Of a stretch of DNA of 5,387 nucleotides, positions 1 to 5,387 are shown in pieces. Made by a program: the position numbers and the translations under genes. Where the stretch lies: positions 1 to 5,387 of the forward strand of contig JANQGB010000149.1 of the NCBI GenBank assembly GCA_028277545.1, written 5' to 3'. Origin of the DNA: Phycisphaerae bacterium (GTDB lineage Bacteria > Planctomycetota > Phycisphaerae > UBA1845). Within the stretch, counting starts at the first letter, position 1, and each line of letters begins with the position of its first letter. The notes under the pieces were generated by a model. It did not search any database. It was not told where the DNA came from and saw nothing but the letters and a program-made list of their open reading frames with translations.

Positions 1-1024
1 CTGCCAGACTGATGACAAAACCGTTGACGGCGGCGGTCACCGCTTCGGACTGATGGGCGATGACGCCAATTTCCATGCCGATGGGCGTTTCGGCCTCCAG
101 CTCCCGCAGCCTGTGGTTCACCGCGTCGCCCATGGTCACCACGTTGCCTCCCAGCACCGTGGATATACCCAGACCAATCGCCGGGCGACCGTTGTAGCGC
201 ATAATGGCGTCGGGAGGGTCCACGTAGTCACGGCGTATGGTGGCTATGTCCTTGAGACGCAACTTCGTGGTCGTCGCCTGCTGCAGAATCAGCAGCTCGC
301 CGATCTCCTCGACGGAAGTGAACTCGCCGCTCGGCTGAATGCGGATGTACTGGTTGCCAACCTCGATCTTGCCGGCGGGGGCTACGAGGTTCTGGCCGGA
401 GAGGGAGGCGTATATCAAGTCGGGCGAGATACCCAACTGCGACAGCCGGGCTCGTGATATCTCCACATACACGACTTCCCGCTGATTGCCGTAGACGGTG
501 ATCTTGCCAACATCTTCGCACAACAGAAGCTCGCGACGAAGCAGGTCGACGTGCTCCTTCAACTCGGCGTAGGAAAAGCCATCGCCATATACAGCGTAGA
601 AGACGCCAAAGACGTCACCGAAGTCGTCGTAGACCACGGATGATGATGTGCCCGGTGGCAGGTGGGCCTGTACGTCGTTGACCTTGCGGCGCAGCTCGTC
701 CCAGACCTGCGGCAGGCTGTGCTTGTCGTACTTGTCCTTCATTTCGACCCGGACCGTGGAGAGCCCCGGTTCGGAGATGCTGGTCACCAGCTTGAGCTGG
801 CCCATCTGCTGCACCGCGGTCTCGATCTCGTCGGTCACCTCCTCGGCGACTTCCATGGCCGTCGCCCCGGGATAGCTGGTGAAGACTTGAGCCTCCTTAA
901 TGGTGAATTCCGGGTCTTCCAGCCGGCCCAAGCGCTCGTAGGCAAGTATGCCGCCGCCTATGATCAGGATGGTGATCACCAGCGTTATTGTCTTGTAGCG
1001 TATCGAGGCTTCAGCGACGTTCAT
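1..1024 (-). CDS. RND efflux permease (AcrB/HAE1-like), N-terminal part, cut by window edge
   Basis: Inner-membrane pump subunit of a tripartite efflux system, which by family knowledge uses proton influx to export drugs or other small molecules. I translated the minus strand from the ATG at 1024-1022 and it stays open to base 2, giving 341 of about 1,000-1,050 expected residues. Visible: cytoplasmic start MNVAEASIRYKT, TM1 at about residues 12-28, then the family signature around 41-57 (FTIKEAQV followed by YPGAT), porter-domain segments (PPGTSSSVVYDDFGDVFG at 123-140), a docking-like stretch (about 190-265), the return porter strand (NGRPAIGLGIS at 278-288, then GGNVV) and Q325 just before TM2, where the window ends. 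The proton-relay aspartates of TM4 are off-window and cannot be checked. Its ATG overlaps the adaptor stop as ATGA, indicating translational coupling. No frameshift in the visible part. Substrate cannot be inferred. The family call is firm. Confidence 0.95.
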   Translation of the reverse strand, partial: MNVAEASIRYKTITLVITILIIGGGILAYERLGRLEDPEFTIKEAQVFTSYPGATAMEVAEEVTDEIETAVQQMGQLKLVTSISEPGLSTVRVEMKDKYDKHSLPQVWDELRRKVNDVQAHLPPGTSSSVVYDDFGDVFGVFYAVYGDGFSYAELKEHVDLLRRELLLCEDVGKITVYGNQREVVYVEISRARLSQLGISPDLIYASLSGQNLVAPAGKIEVGNQYIRIQPSGEFTSVEEIGELLILQQATTTKLRLKDIATIRRDYVDPPDAIMRYNGRPAIGLGISTVLGGNVVTMGDAVNHRLRELEAETPIGMEIGVIAHQSEAVTAAVNGFVISLA

Positions 1025-2148
1025 TTCGGCCCCGCCCCTCCTTCCGGCTCGAGCAGGCGAACTTGCTGGCCTTCCTGCAAGAGGTGCACGCCCGCGGTGG
1101 CGATCCGGTCCCCCTTGGTCAGGCCGCCGGTTACCAGGATGTCGTCCTGGATCATCTCACCCACCTGGACATCGCGGCGGTGTACGGTCAGGGCGCCGTC
1201 TGCGCTCGTCCGCACCAGCCACACGTAGTAGGTACCCACGCCGTCGATCGGTACCGCATCGACCGGCACTGCGTAGCCGGACTCGGCGGTGTCCCCCGGC
1301 TCTTGCCGGAAGGCCGTTATCGTCGCCGTCATGCCTGGCAGGATGGTCACGTCATCCGGGGCGGGCATGGCAGCGGTCGCGGCGTAGGTCTGTGTGGCGG
1401 GGTCGGCTTCAGTGGAGAACTCCTTGACGGTGACCGCAAACTCCCGCCCGGGGAGGTAATCGAACGTCGCCACCAGCCTGACACTATCCCGCTCTTTGAA
1501 CGACAGGGCGACGCGATCCTCGGGCACGTGCACCTCGATTTCGACGCTGGAAACATCCTGCAGGCTGACGATCGACTGCTTGGCCCGGACGTTCTCGAAG
1601 TTATCAACGAACGTGTTGGCTATTACGCCCGTGAACGGCGCCCGCAGATAGGTGTCGTCGAGATCCTTGGCGGCCTGCTTGGCGTTGGCCTGGGCCACCT
1701 CGAAGTCCTTCTTGTCTTCCTCGTACTCGACCTTGGAGGCGTTGCCTTCGTTGTACAGCTTCTCCATTCGCTCGTAGAGTGCCTTGGCCTCGGCGAACCT
1801 CGCCTCGGCCGCCGTCAACGCGTGCTCGAAGTCCCGCGGGTCGATGCGAGCGATCAACTCCCCCTCCTCCACCTCCTGCCCCTTGAGGATGGGGAATTCG
1901 ATAAGTGGGCCGGATACCTGAAACGCCAGGTCGACCTCCCGGTTGGCCCGAACTTTCCCGGGATACTTGCGCCCTGACGCGGTGAACGGAGATTGAATCA
2001 CCATAGTCTTCAGCGGCCGGATCAGGGGAGGCTCCTCCGGCACACTGGTATCCCAATCGACCAGAAACACCGACGAGACGGCAGCGGCCATCAGCACCAA
2101 TCCGATCACTCTGCCAAGCACCTTGGGTTTAGTCCTGGTCTGAGGCAT
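1021..2148 (-). CDS. RND efflux periplasmic adaptor (membrane fusion protein, AcrA/MexA family)
   Basis: Complete 375-residue adaptor that links the inner-membrane RND permease to an outer-membrane channel. Residues 11-30 form a hydrophobic N-terminal anchor or signal segment with no lipobox cysteine, so it is probably membrane-anchored by this helix rather than lipidated. The first lipoyl half is at about 66-105 (REVDLAFQVSG, then GQEVEEGELIARIDP), an alpha-hairpin at about 106-163, the second lipoyl half at 167-200 (YLRAPFTGVIA), a beta-barrel at about 200-280 (ending TILPGMTA) and a membrane-proximal domain at about 290-365. The hairpin tip carries R127, L131 and S138, matching the R-x3-L-x6-S motif known from AcrA for TolC contact. 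The start is fixed: an in-frame TAG lies three codons upstream of this ATG and a weak Shine-Dalgarno sequence sits 8 bases ahead. It overlaps the permease gene by 4 bases. No outer-membrane factor or regulator is in the window. Length is normal for the family. Confidence 0.95.
   Translation of the reverse strand: MPQTRTKPKVLGRVIGLVLMAAAVSSVFLVDWDTSVPEEPPLIRPLKTMVIQSPFTASGRKYPGKVRANREVDLAFQVSGPLIEFPILKGQEVEEGELIARIDPRDFEHALTAAEARFAEAKALYERMEKLYNEGNASKVEYEEDKKDFEVAQANAKQAAKDLDDTYLRAPFTGVIANTFVDNFENVRAKQSIVSLQDVSSVEIEVHVPEDRVALSFKERDSVRLVATFDYLPGREFAVTVKEFSTEADPATQTYAATAAMPAPDDVTILPGMTATITAFRQEPGDTAESGYAVPVDAVPIDGVGTYYVWLVRTSADGALTVHRRDVQVGEMIQDDILVTGGLTKGDRIATAGVHLLQEGQQVRLLEPEGGAGPK
1037..1043 (-). 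promoter_or_regulatory. Ribosome binding site of the permease gene, inside the adaptor gene
   Basis: The minus strand reads AAGGAGG, a near-perfect anti-Shine-Dalgarno match, 12 bases before the ATG at 1024. It lies within the last codons of the adaptor gene. Together with the ATGA overlap it supports this start for the permease. The spacing is slightly longer than ideal, so coupled re-initiation probably contributes. Confidence 0.7.
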
Positions 2149-2156
2149 GAGGCACT

Positions 2157-2164
2157 ACCTGCCT
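2157..2164 (-). promoter_or_regulatory. Probable ribosome binding site of the adaptor gene
   Basis: The minus strand reads AGGCAGGT, a partial Shine-Dalgarno match, 8 bases before the ATG at 2148. An in-frame TAG at 2157-2155 rules out a longer adaptor, so this weak site and that ATG define the start. Confidence 0.5.
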
Positions 2165-2255
2165 TTCATCTCGGGGTGATCGTGCCGTTTAGAGCTGCGG
2201 TGAGGGCCACGCCACCTGTCCCCTTCGCGCACTTACACTGCCGCACCGCCGTAGC

Positions 2256-2284
2256 ATCGTATCCGCGGGGGGTGCTGCTGGCGA
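2256..2284 (-). promoter_or_regulatory. Candidate sigma-70-like promoter for the efflux operon
   Basis: On the minus strand, TCGCCA (2284-2279, 4 of 6 to TTGACA) and TACGAT (2261-2256, 4 of 6 to TATAAT) are separated by exactly 17 bases. Transcription would start about 100 bases before the adaptor ATG. Matches this good arise by chance in several hundred bases, and the sigma-factor preference of this organism is unknown, so this is only a candidate. Confidence 0.3.
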
Positions 2285-2324
2285 GCAGATTCCGCATGGG
2301 TCCCCGCGGCTTTGCAAGGTGGCT

Positions 2325-2400
2325 GGGCCGCAACTGCCGGCCCTACGCCCGAGCGCGTGAAACGCGACGAGTGAATAGCCGCAGGCGGGGCGCGACGCCC
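2325..2400. repeat. Cluster of three short GC-rich inverted repeats
   Basis: Three perfect hairpins lie within 76 bases: 2325-2343 (arms GGGCCG/CGGCCC, 7-base loop), 2354-2366 (arms CGCGT/ACGCG, 3-base loop) and 2388-2400 (arms GGGCG/CGCCC, 3-base loop). They sit 50-125 bases past the cytochrome stop and upstream of the candidate pump promoter. They could stabilise or end the cytochrome transcript, or serve as operator sites for the pump operon. Short GC-rich stems are common by chance in such DNA, so the function is open. Confidence 0.4.
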
Positions 2401-2449
2401 GGTCTCTGACGGGACGTGAATCGAGCCTCGGCCGTGTTGTGCTTGGCGA

Positions 2450-2965
2450 TCAGTTCTCGACCGGCGGAAACATGCGGAACTGGTCGTGACACGCGTTGCA
2501 GGTGGCGATGATCCGATCGAGCCGCTGCTCCAGTTGGGAAGGGCTCAGCTTGGACGCGCTTAGCTCGAGTTCGGTGGCCTGAGTGTGCAGTTGGCTGGCG
2601 AGCTTGGTAAACAGCTCACGCTCCTGGTTGTTCAACTCATCGGCAGCCACGCTGTCGGGGATTCGCTGAGCGGCGTCGGCCAGACCGGCCGCCAGCTTGG
2701 TGATCTCGCGGCTCTGCCGGGCGCGCTCGGTGTCCGGGTCGAGTTCCTGTGGCATGCGCGCCAGGGCGAGCTCGTCCAACTCATTCATGACCTCTTCGAG
2801 CCGCTCGCTGTGAATGGCGTGTTGGGCGGGCTTACCGGTCTGGGCGAGTTGCCGGTTGTAGCGCTGCCGCGCCGTCGGAGCGCATGACGCTACGAACACG
2901 ATGGACAGCGTAATCGCGGAGCATATAACCAGAGACAGCGTGTGAGCACGGGATGCCGTTGACAT
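2450..2965 (-). CDS. Lipoprotein class II cytochrome c (cytochrome c'/c-556-like)
   Basis: A 171-residue exported haem protein. Residues 10-27 are a hydrophobic signal sequence ending in the lipobox V25-A26-S27-C28, so C28 should be lipidated and the protein anchored in the periplasm; residue +2 is Ala, compatible with outer-membrane sorting by the E. coli Lol rule. The rest is charged and predicted helical, with helix-like stretches at about 50-70, 79-101, 107-138 and 142-164, fitting a four-helix bundle. The single haem motif C156-N-A-C159-H160 followed by DQFR is at the extreme C-terminus, as in class II cytochromes c (Cytochrom_C_2 family), whereas class I proteins carry it N-terminally. 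M60 in the first mature helix is a candidate sixth ligand, as in low-spin c-556; its absence from the haem would mean a gas-binding c' type. I chose the ATG at 2965 because GGAG lies 8 bases upstream and the signal sequence starts there; a longer in-frame reading to 3082 adds an implausible Arg/Pro-rich tail. The electron partner is unknown. Confidence 0.85.
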   Translation of the reverse strand: MSTASRAHTLSLVICSAITLSIVFVASCAPTARQRYNRQLAQTGKPAQHAIHSERLEEVMNELDELALARMPQELDPDTERARQSREITKLAAGLADAAQRIPDSVAADELNNQERELFTKLASQLHTQATELELSASKLSPSQLEQRLDRIIATCNACHDQFRMFPPVEN

Positions 2966-2973
2966 GGGGTGGT

Positions 2974-2977
2974 CTCC
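2974..2977 (-). promoter_or_regulatory. Ribosome binding site that decides the cytochrome start
   Basis: The minus strand reads GGAG followed by 8 bases and the ATG at 2965. This spacing supports the internal ATG over the upstream in-frame candidate at 3082. Confidence 0.65.
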
Positions 2978-2988
2978 AGATTCTTCCG

Positions 2989-3038
2989 GTCCGGCCGGCC
3001 GAGACGGCGCGGCAGGCTGCGTCCTCCTTCGGCCGGAC
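2989..3038 (-). repeat. Inverted repeat in the presumed cytochrome leader
   Basis: GTCCGGCCG at 2989-2997 is the exact reverse complement of CGGCCGGAC at 3030-3038, with 32 bases between. A second register also pairs (CCGGCCGA at 2995-3002 with TCGGCCGG at 3029-3036). The structure would end 11 bases upstream of the cytochrome GGAG site, so in the mRNA it could affect translation or message stability. All-GC arms raise the chance of coincidence. Confidence 0.4.
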
Positions 3039-3063
3039 GATACTGGAGGTGATTGACGCCTCA

Positions 3064-3075
3064 CCGGGCGCCCGG
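3064..3075. repeat. Perfect 12-bp palindrome CCGGGCGCCCGG
   Basis: The sequence equals its own reverse complement, centred about 105 bases upstream of the cytochrome ATG. It is too tight for a good RNA hairpin, so a dimeric DNA-binding protein site is the more likely role if it has one. A GC-only palindrome could be coincidental here. Confidence 0.4.
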
Positions 3076-3094
3076 CCACCATGACCTCACTTGT

Positions 3095-3123
3095 ACTCTG
3101 TGGCGGCGGGGGACGGAAGTCAA
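3095..3123 (-). promoter_or_regulatory. Weak candidate promoter for the cytochrome gene
   Basis: The minus strand has TTGACT (3123-3118, 5 of 6 to the -35 consensus), a 17-base spacer and CAGAGT (3100-3095, only 3 of 6 to the -10 consensus). It lies just past the GNAT-fusion stop and would give a leader of about 125 bases carrying both the palindrome and the inverted repeat. The poor -10 keeps confidence low. Confidence 0.25.
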
Positions 3124-3175
3124 CACTCGGTTGGTGTTTCCACTTGCCGGGCAGCCGTGCTCACCGCAACGTTCC

Positions 3176-5387
3176 TCACTCTTCGACGGGCAGACCCAGG
3201 GCCATCCCCGGATACCTCGGATGCGATTTGAAGCCGAACTGCTCCAGCCAGTCGCGGCGAATAAGCTGAGCGGTGCAGATGGTGACCCCCTCGGCCTCCA
3301 GGCGGCGCAGGAAGTCCTTGACGATGATGCGTCCGATGCCAAGTCCGCGGCAGCGGCGAGTCACCGCTATCTTGTCCAGCACGGCGTGCGTCGGAGTGCG
3401 TCTGATGTAACCCAGCCCCCCGACCGCGGTATCCGTGTCGTCGATCGCCACCAGCAGTTGGTTCTGGGCTCCGACACCGCCGATGCCCCCGGCGTAGAAG
3501 AAACGGTGCAGCGTGTCCACTTCACGGGAGTTGGCCACGGGGCGGATGTGGAGCTCGCGGCCAGTGACGTCGGTGTGGCGGGTGATGAGCTCGGCCCGGT
3601 CGGCGCCGATCGCTGATATGGTGACCAGTTCGGCGTTCTCGTCCGGCTCAAGGTGCGGATAGGTGGCCCGGGTCAGGTAATAGGCCAACTCCTGCGAAGA
3701 GAGCTTGTGCTGCAAATCCGCATACAGCGAAGCCATGGCCTCTTTGACGTTGTCCCCGCTGCGCAGCCGTCGTATGGCATGCTCGACCGTGGCCCGCTCG
3801 CGCCGGGGAAGGCCCTTCAGCACGGTCTGGGAGTAGAGCCATAGTCGCGTACCGGGGAACTTCTCCGTGACCTTGGGGATGTCGTAGTTGTTCTCCAGCT
3901 CGCGCAACTGGGCGGCTCGCGTGTGGGCGGCGGCGTTGGGTACCTGGCTCGACCAGGAGTCGTAGCGGGCGATGGCGCAGTGCAGGGCCCGTGGCAGGTA
4001 GTCGTTCTGCACGACGCTGGCTACGTAGGTCTCGAGGTGCTGGCGCAGTTCGAGGCGCTCGGCAGAGGGCTGGTCCGCGGCGTCCACATCGCTGATTGCC
4101 TCGCGCAACAAGTCCAGGCCCTGGGCCTGGCCCAGCGATTCCAACGCCGCGGCGAAGATCAGTTCGCGGTCCGTCTCCGGCGCCAGGGCGGGGAACTGAA
4201 AGCGCACCCGGTCGTGGAACTCGCGCTGCAACTGCAGGATCATGTTCATCGCCCCCCGGAAGGGGCGGCGCCCCCCGACCGACAGCAGCCGCGTACCGGC
4301 CTCGAAATCGTTCAGCGGAACAGTGACATCACGCGTCACTGTACTGGCCAGCGTCCAGCGCTGTTCCGTACGGCGGAAGAACTCGAAGACCGCGGTCAGC
4401 GCCGACCAGCAAACGTGCCGCCAGGCGTCCTTGACGCGCTGGCGCACGTGCCGATCAGGATGGTCGTGCATGTGGCGGGCCAGCGAACCCACCGACTCAC
4501 CACTCACGTACTCCGCGGTGGCGATCTGGTGCCCGGGCCAACAGCCGCCCAACTGGGGGGAAAGCGGCGTTCCTCCGGGCTGTTCGGCTGCCAGGCAGAG
4601 CAAGCGCAGCTCGGCCTGGAACATCTCTTCGGAGGCCACGTTACGCACGAAGATCGTGAAATCGCACCGTTCGCCCGCGCGGGTCCGCAGGCCGGCATGG
4701 TAGATGGAGCGCCCGAACCGGCTGGTCAGCAGGCTGATCCACATGCTACGCGGTGCTACGTCTTCGAGGTCGATCCGCCGCCCGTTGCACAAGAGGCAGA
4801 CTGCTTCGCGAACCAGGCTGGTGTTGGCGATGGCGCCGGTTACACGGCCCACCTCGTCCTGATCCACGCCGTCCTCAAACAGCAGAGTGTCCCGCCAAGT
4901 GTACGATCGGCCTGTCTGGGGGTCGGTGGCTTCGGCCTGCCCGCCGCCCAACGAGGCACGGAACCGTTCGGTCATGACGTCAGCCGTCAGCGCGGCGGCC
5001 CGGCGGATCTCCTCGGCGACCGGCGCCAACTGCCAGGCCACCAGTTCTCTCCTGATGGGCAGGTAGAAAGCCCATTCGAGTTCAGCCACCCGACCCAGCG
5101 ACTGGAGCAACTCGACTACATAAGGCTGCATCTCGGGCAAGGGCAGCGAGGACGCAGCCCGCCCCGGCTCCGTGGCATGTTCCATGCGGCGGCGCAGGCC
5201 AGCCAGGGCGACGCTAAGGTGGCTCCAGGGGGCCGGCCGGTTGCCGATAAGAGCCATGCGCTGGCACGCTGACTCGTCCAGAAAGTCTCGCCCCGAGTTG
5301 ACGAACAGTTCAGCCGTATTGCCGAAGCGATCGGCTTGTTGGTGTTCCAGCAGCGTGACGAAGGCTCGCCCCCTCACGGTGGCGTCG
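3176..5387 (-). CDS. Large protein with C-terminal GNAT acetyltransferase domain; 5' end off-window
   Basis: The frame is open through the right edge. The first possible start seen is a GTG at 5377, but in-frame codons continue upstream and no signal or typical N-terminus follows, so the gene very probably begins outside; 736 residues are visible (numbered here from the GTG, 733). Residues about 608-733 are a GNAT fold: strands at 641-646 and 652-659 (GGLGYIRR), strand 666-673, the acetyl-CoA pyrophosphate-binding motif A R675-C-R-G-L-G-I-G682 and its helix, strand 697-703, and the late motif WLEQFGFKS (710-718). It should transfer an acetyl or other acyl group from CoA to an amine; the substrate is unknown. 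Residues 1-600 match nothing I can name: mostly helical, soluble, no membrane segment or signal. Residues 215-300 loosely resemble a kinase N-lobe. At several times the size of a lone GNAT (about 150-200 residues) this is a fusion. A cytoplasmic location is inferred. Confidence 0.85.
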   Translation of the reverse strand, partial: DATVRGRAFVTLLEHQQADRFGNTAELFVNSGRDFLDESACQRMALIGNRPAPWSHLSVALAGLRRRMEHATEPGRAASSLPLPEMQPYVVELLQSLGRVAELEWAFYLPIRRELVAWQLAPVAEEIRRAAALTADVMTERFRASLGGGQAEATDPQTGRSYTWRDTLLFEDGVDQDEVGRVTGAIANTSLVREAVCLLCNGRRIDLEDVAPRSMWISLLTSRFGRSIYHAGLRTRAGERCDFTIFVRNVASEEMFQAELRLLCLAAEQPGGTPLSPQLGGCWPGHQIATAEYVSGESVGSLARHMHDHPDRHVRQRVKDAWRHVCWSALTAVFEFFRRTEQRWTLASTVTRDVTVPLNDFEAGTRLLSVGGRRPFRGAMNMILQLQREFHDRVRFQFPALAPETDRELIFAAALESLGQAQGLDLLREAISDVDAADQPSAERLELRQHLETYVASVVQNDYLPRALHCAIARYDSWSSQVPNAAAHTRAAQLRELENNYDIPKVTEKFPGTRLWLYSQTVLKGLPRRERATVEHAIRRLRSGDNVKEAMASLYADLQHKLSSQELAYYLTRATYPHLEPDENAELVTISAIGADRAELITRHTDVTGRELHIRPVANSREVDTLHRFFYAGGIGGVGAQNQLLVAIDDTDTAVGGLGYIRRTPTHAVLDKIAVTRRCRGLGIGRIIVKDFLRRLEAEGVTICTAQLIRRDWLEQFGFKSHPRYPGMALGLPVEE
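4320..4342. repeat. 8-bp inverted repeat inside the GNAT-fusion gene
   Basis: ACAGTGAC (4320-4327) and GTCACTGT (4335-4342) are exact reverse complements separated by 7 bases. It has the layout of a dimeric transcription-factor site but lies deep inside coding sequence, where it encodes the Val/Thr-rich stretch near residues 346-353 (TVTRDVTV). The repeated VT codons explain part of the symmetry, so a regulatory role is doubtful. Confidence 0.2.

Larger units (their letters stand above)
2149..2449. other. Intergenic region between cytochrome and adaptor genes
   Basis: About 300 bases with no convincing gene. The one long open frame through it, on the plus strand, begins antisense to the adaptor and is arginine/proline-rich with no recognisable domain. 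The region should hold the end of the cytochrome transcript and the promoter of the pump operon. I see three short GC-rich hairpins (2325-2343, 2354-2366, 2388-2400) and one plausible sigma-70-like promoter (2256-2284). There is no T-run after any hairpin on the minus strand, so no classic intrinsic terminator. Confidence 0.8.
2966..3175. other. Intergenic region between the GNAT-fusion and cytochrome genes
   Basis: 210 bases without a supported gene. It contains, in transcription order on the minus strand, a candidate promoter (3123-3095), a perfect 12-bp palindrome (3064-3075), a 9-bp inverted repeat with a 32-base loop (2989-3038) and the cytochrome ribosome binding site. No clear terminator follows the GNAT-fusion stop codon. 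Confidence 0.75.

Noticed and set aside
53..457. Open frames at the left edge (plus 53-457, minus 228-521)
   Set aside because: Both are out of frame with the RND permease, which I translated through this interval without a break and with continuous family motifs.
988..1977. 329-codon open frame on the plus strand opposite the adaptor
   Set aside because: Antisense to a gene with full adaptor-family signatures; the Leu/Gly-rich translation mirrors the Glu/Lys/Ala-rich hairpin on the other strand.
1993..2409. 138-codon plus-strand open frame reaching into the 2149-2449 gap
   Set aside because: It begins antisense to the adaptor N-terminus, is rich in Arg/His/Pro and matches no domain; the gap is better read as non-coding.
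2966..3082. N-terminal extension of the cytochrome lipoprotein to a start at 3082
   Set aside because: It would put 39 Arg/Pro-rich residues before the signal sequence and make lipobox processing unlikely; GGAG at 8 bases before the ATG at 2965 favours the short form.
4114..4135. Overlapping palindromes in CCAGGCCCTGGGCCTGG and the following GCCCAG
   Set aside because: They lie inside the GNAT-fusion gene and are explained by repeated CAG/CTG/GGC-type codons for LGQAQGL; no neighbouring gene for them to control.
3923..5272. 449-codon open frame on the plus strand opposite the GNAT-fusion gene
   Set aside because: Its translation has no recognisable domain and is Gly/Gln/Arg/Pro-rich as expected of a GC-rich antisense shadow, while the minus strand carries clear GNAT motifs in one continuous frame.
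1..5387. tRNA or rRNA genes, CRISPR arrays, insertion sequences
   Set aside because: No regularly spaced repeats, no cloverleaf-like sequence with a T-arm signature, no transposase motifs and no terminal inverted repeats were seen.

Overview
The window holds four protein genes, all on the minus strand, so they read from the right edge to the left. Reading order: (1) the 3' part of a very long gene, open at the right edge, for a protein with a C-terminal GNAT acetyltransferase domain; (2) a small lipoprotein of the class II cytochrome c (cytochrome c'/c-556) type; (3) a complete RND-efflux periplasmic adaptor; (4) the first 341 codons of the matching RND inner-membrane permease, cut by the left edge. 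The GC-rich sequence (about 60% by eye), the lipobox lipoprotein and the tripartite RND pump parts indicate a Gram-negative, diderm bacterium. The loose spacing (210 and 301 bases without a gene) and the gene mix would fit Planctomycetota or a delta-proteobacterial-like lineage, but nothing here proves a taxon.

Region by region. 1-1024: N-terminal third of an AcrB/HAE1-like permease, covering TM1 and the first porter/docking region and stopping at TM2. 1021-2148: adaptor, joined to the permease by an ATGA stop/start overlap. 2149-2449: non-coding, with three short GC-rich hairpins and a candidate promoter for the pump operon. 2450-2965: class II cytochrome c lipoprotein. 2966-3175: non-coding leader with a 9-bp inverted repeat close to the cytochrome start and a perfect 12-bp palindrome. 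3176-5387: GNAT-fusion protein whose first roughly 600 visible residues I cannot assign.

How the genes work together. The adaptor and permease clearly form one transport unit. The adaptor keeps an R-x3-L-x6-S hairpin-tip motif like the one AcrA uses to contact TolC, so a TolC-type outer-membrane channel is expected outside this window. The cytochrome and the GNAT-fusion gene share the strand, but their spacing suggests separate transcription units and I see no clear functional link. The part most worth a second look is the long uncharacterised N-terminal region of the GNAT protein, part of which faintly resembles a degenerate kinase N-lobe. Most other open frames on both strands are GC-rich shadows of these four genes.
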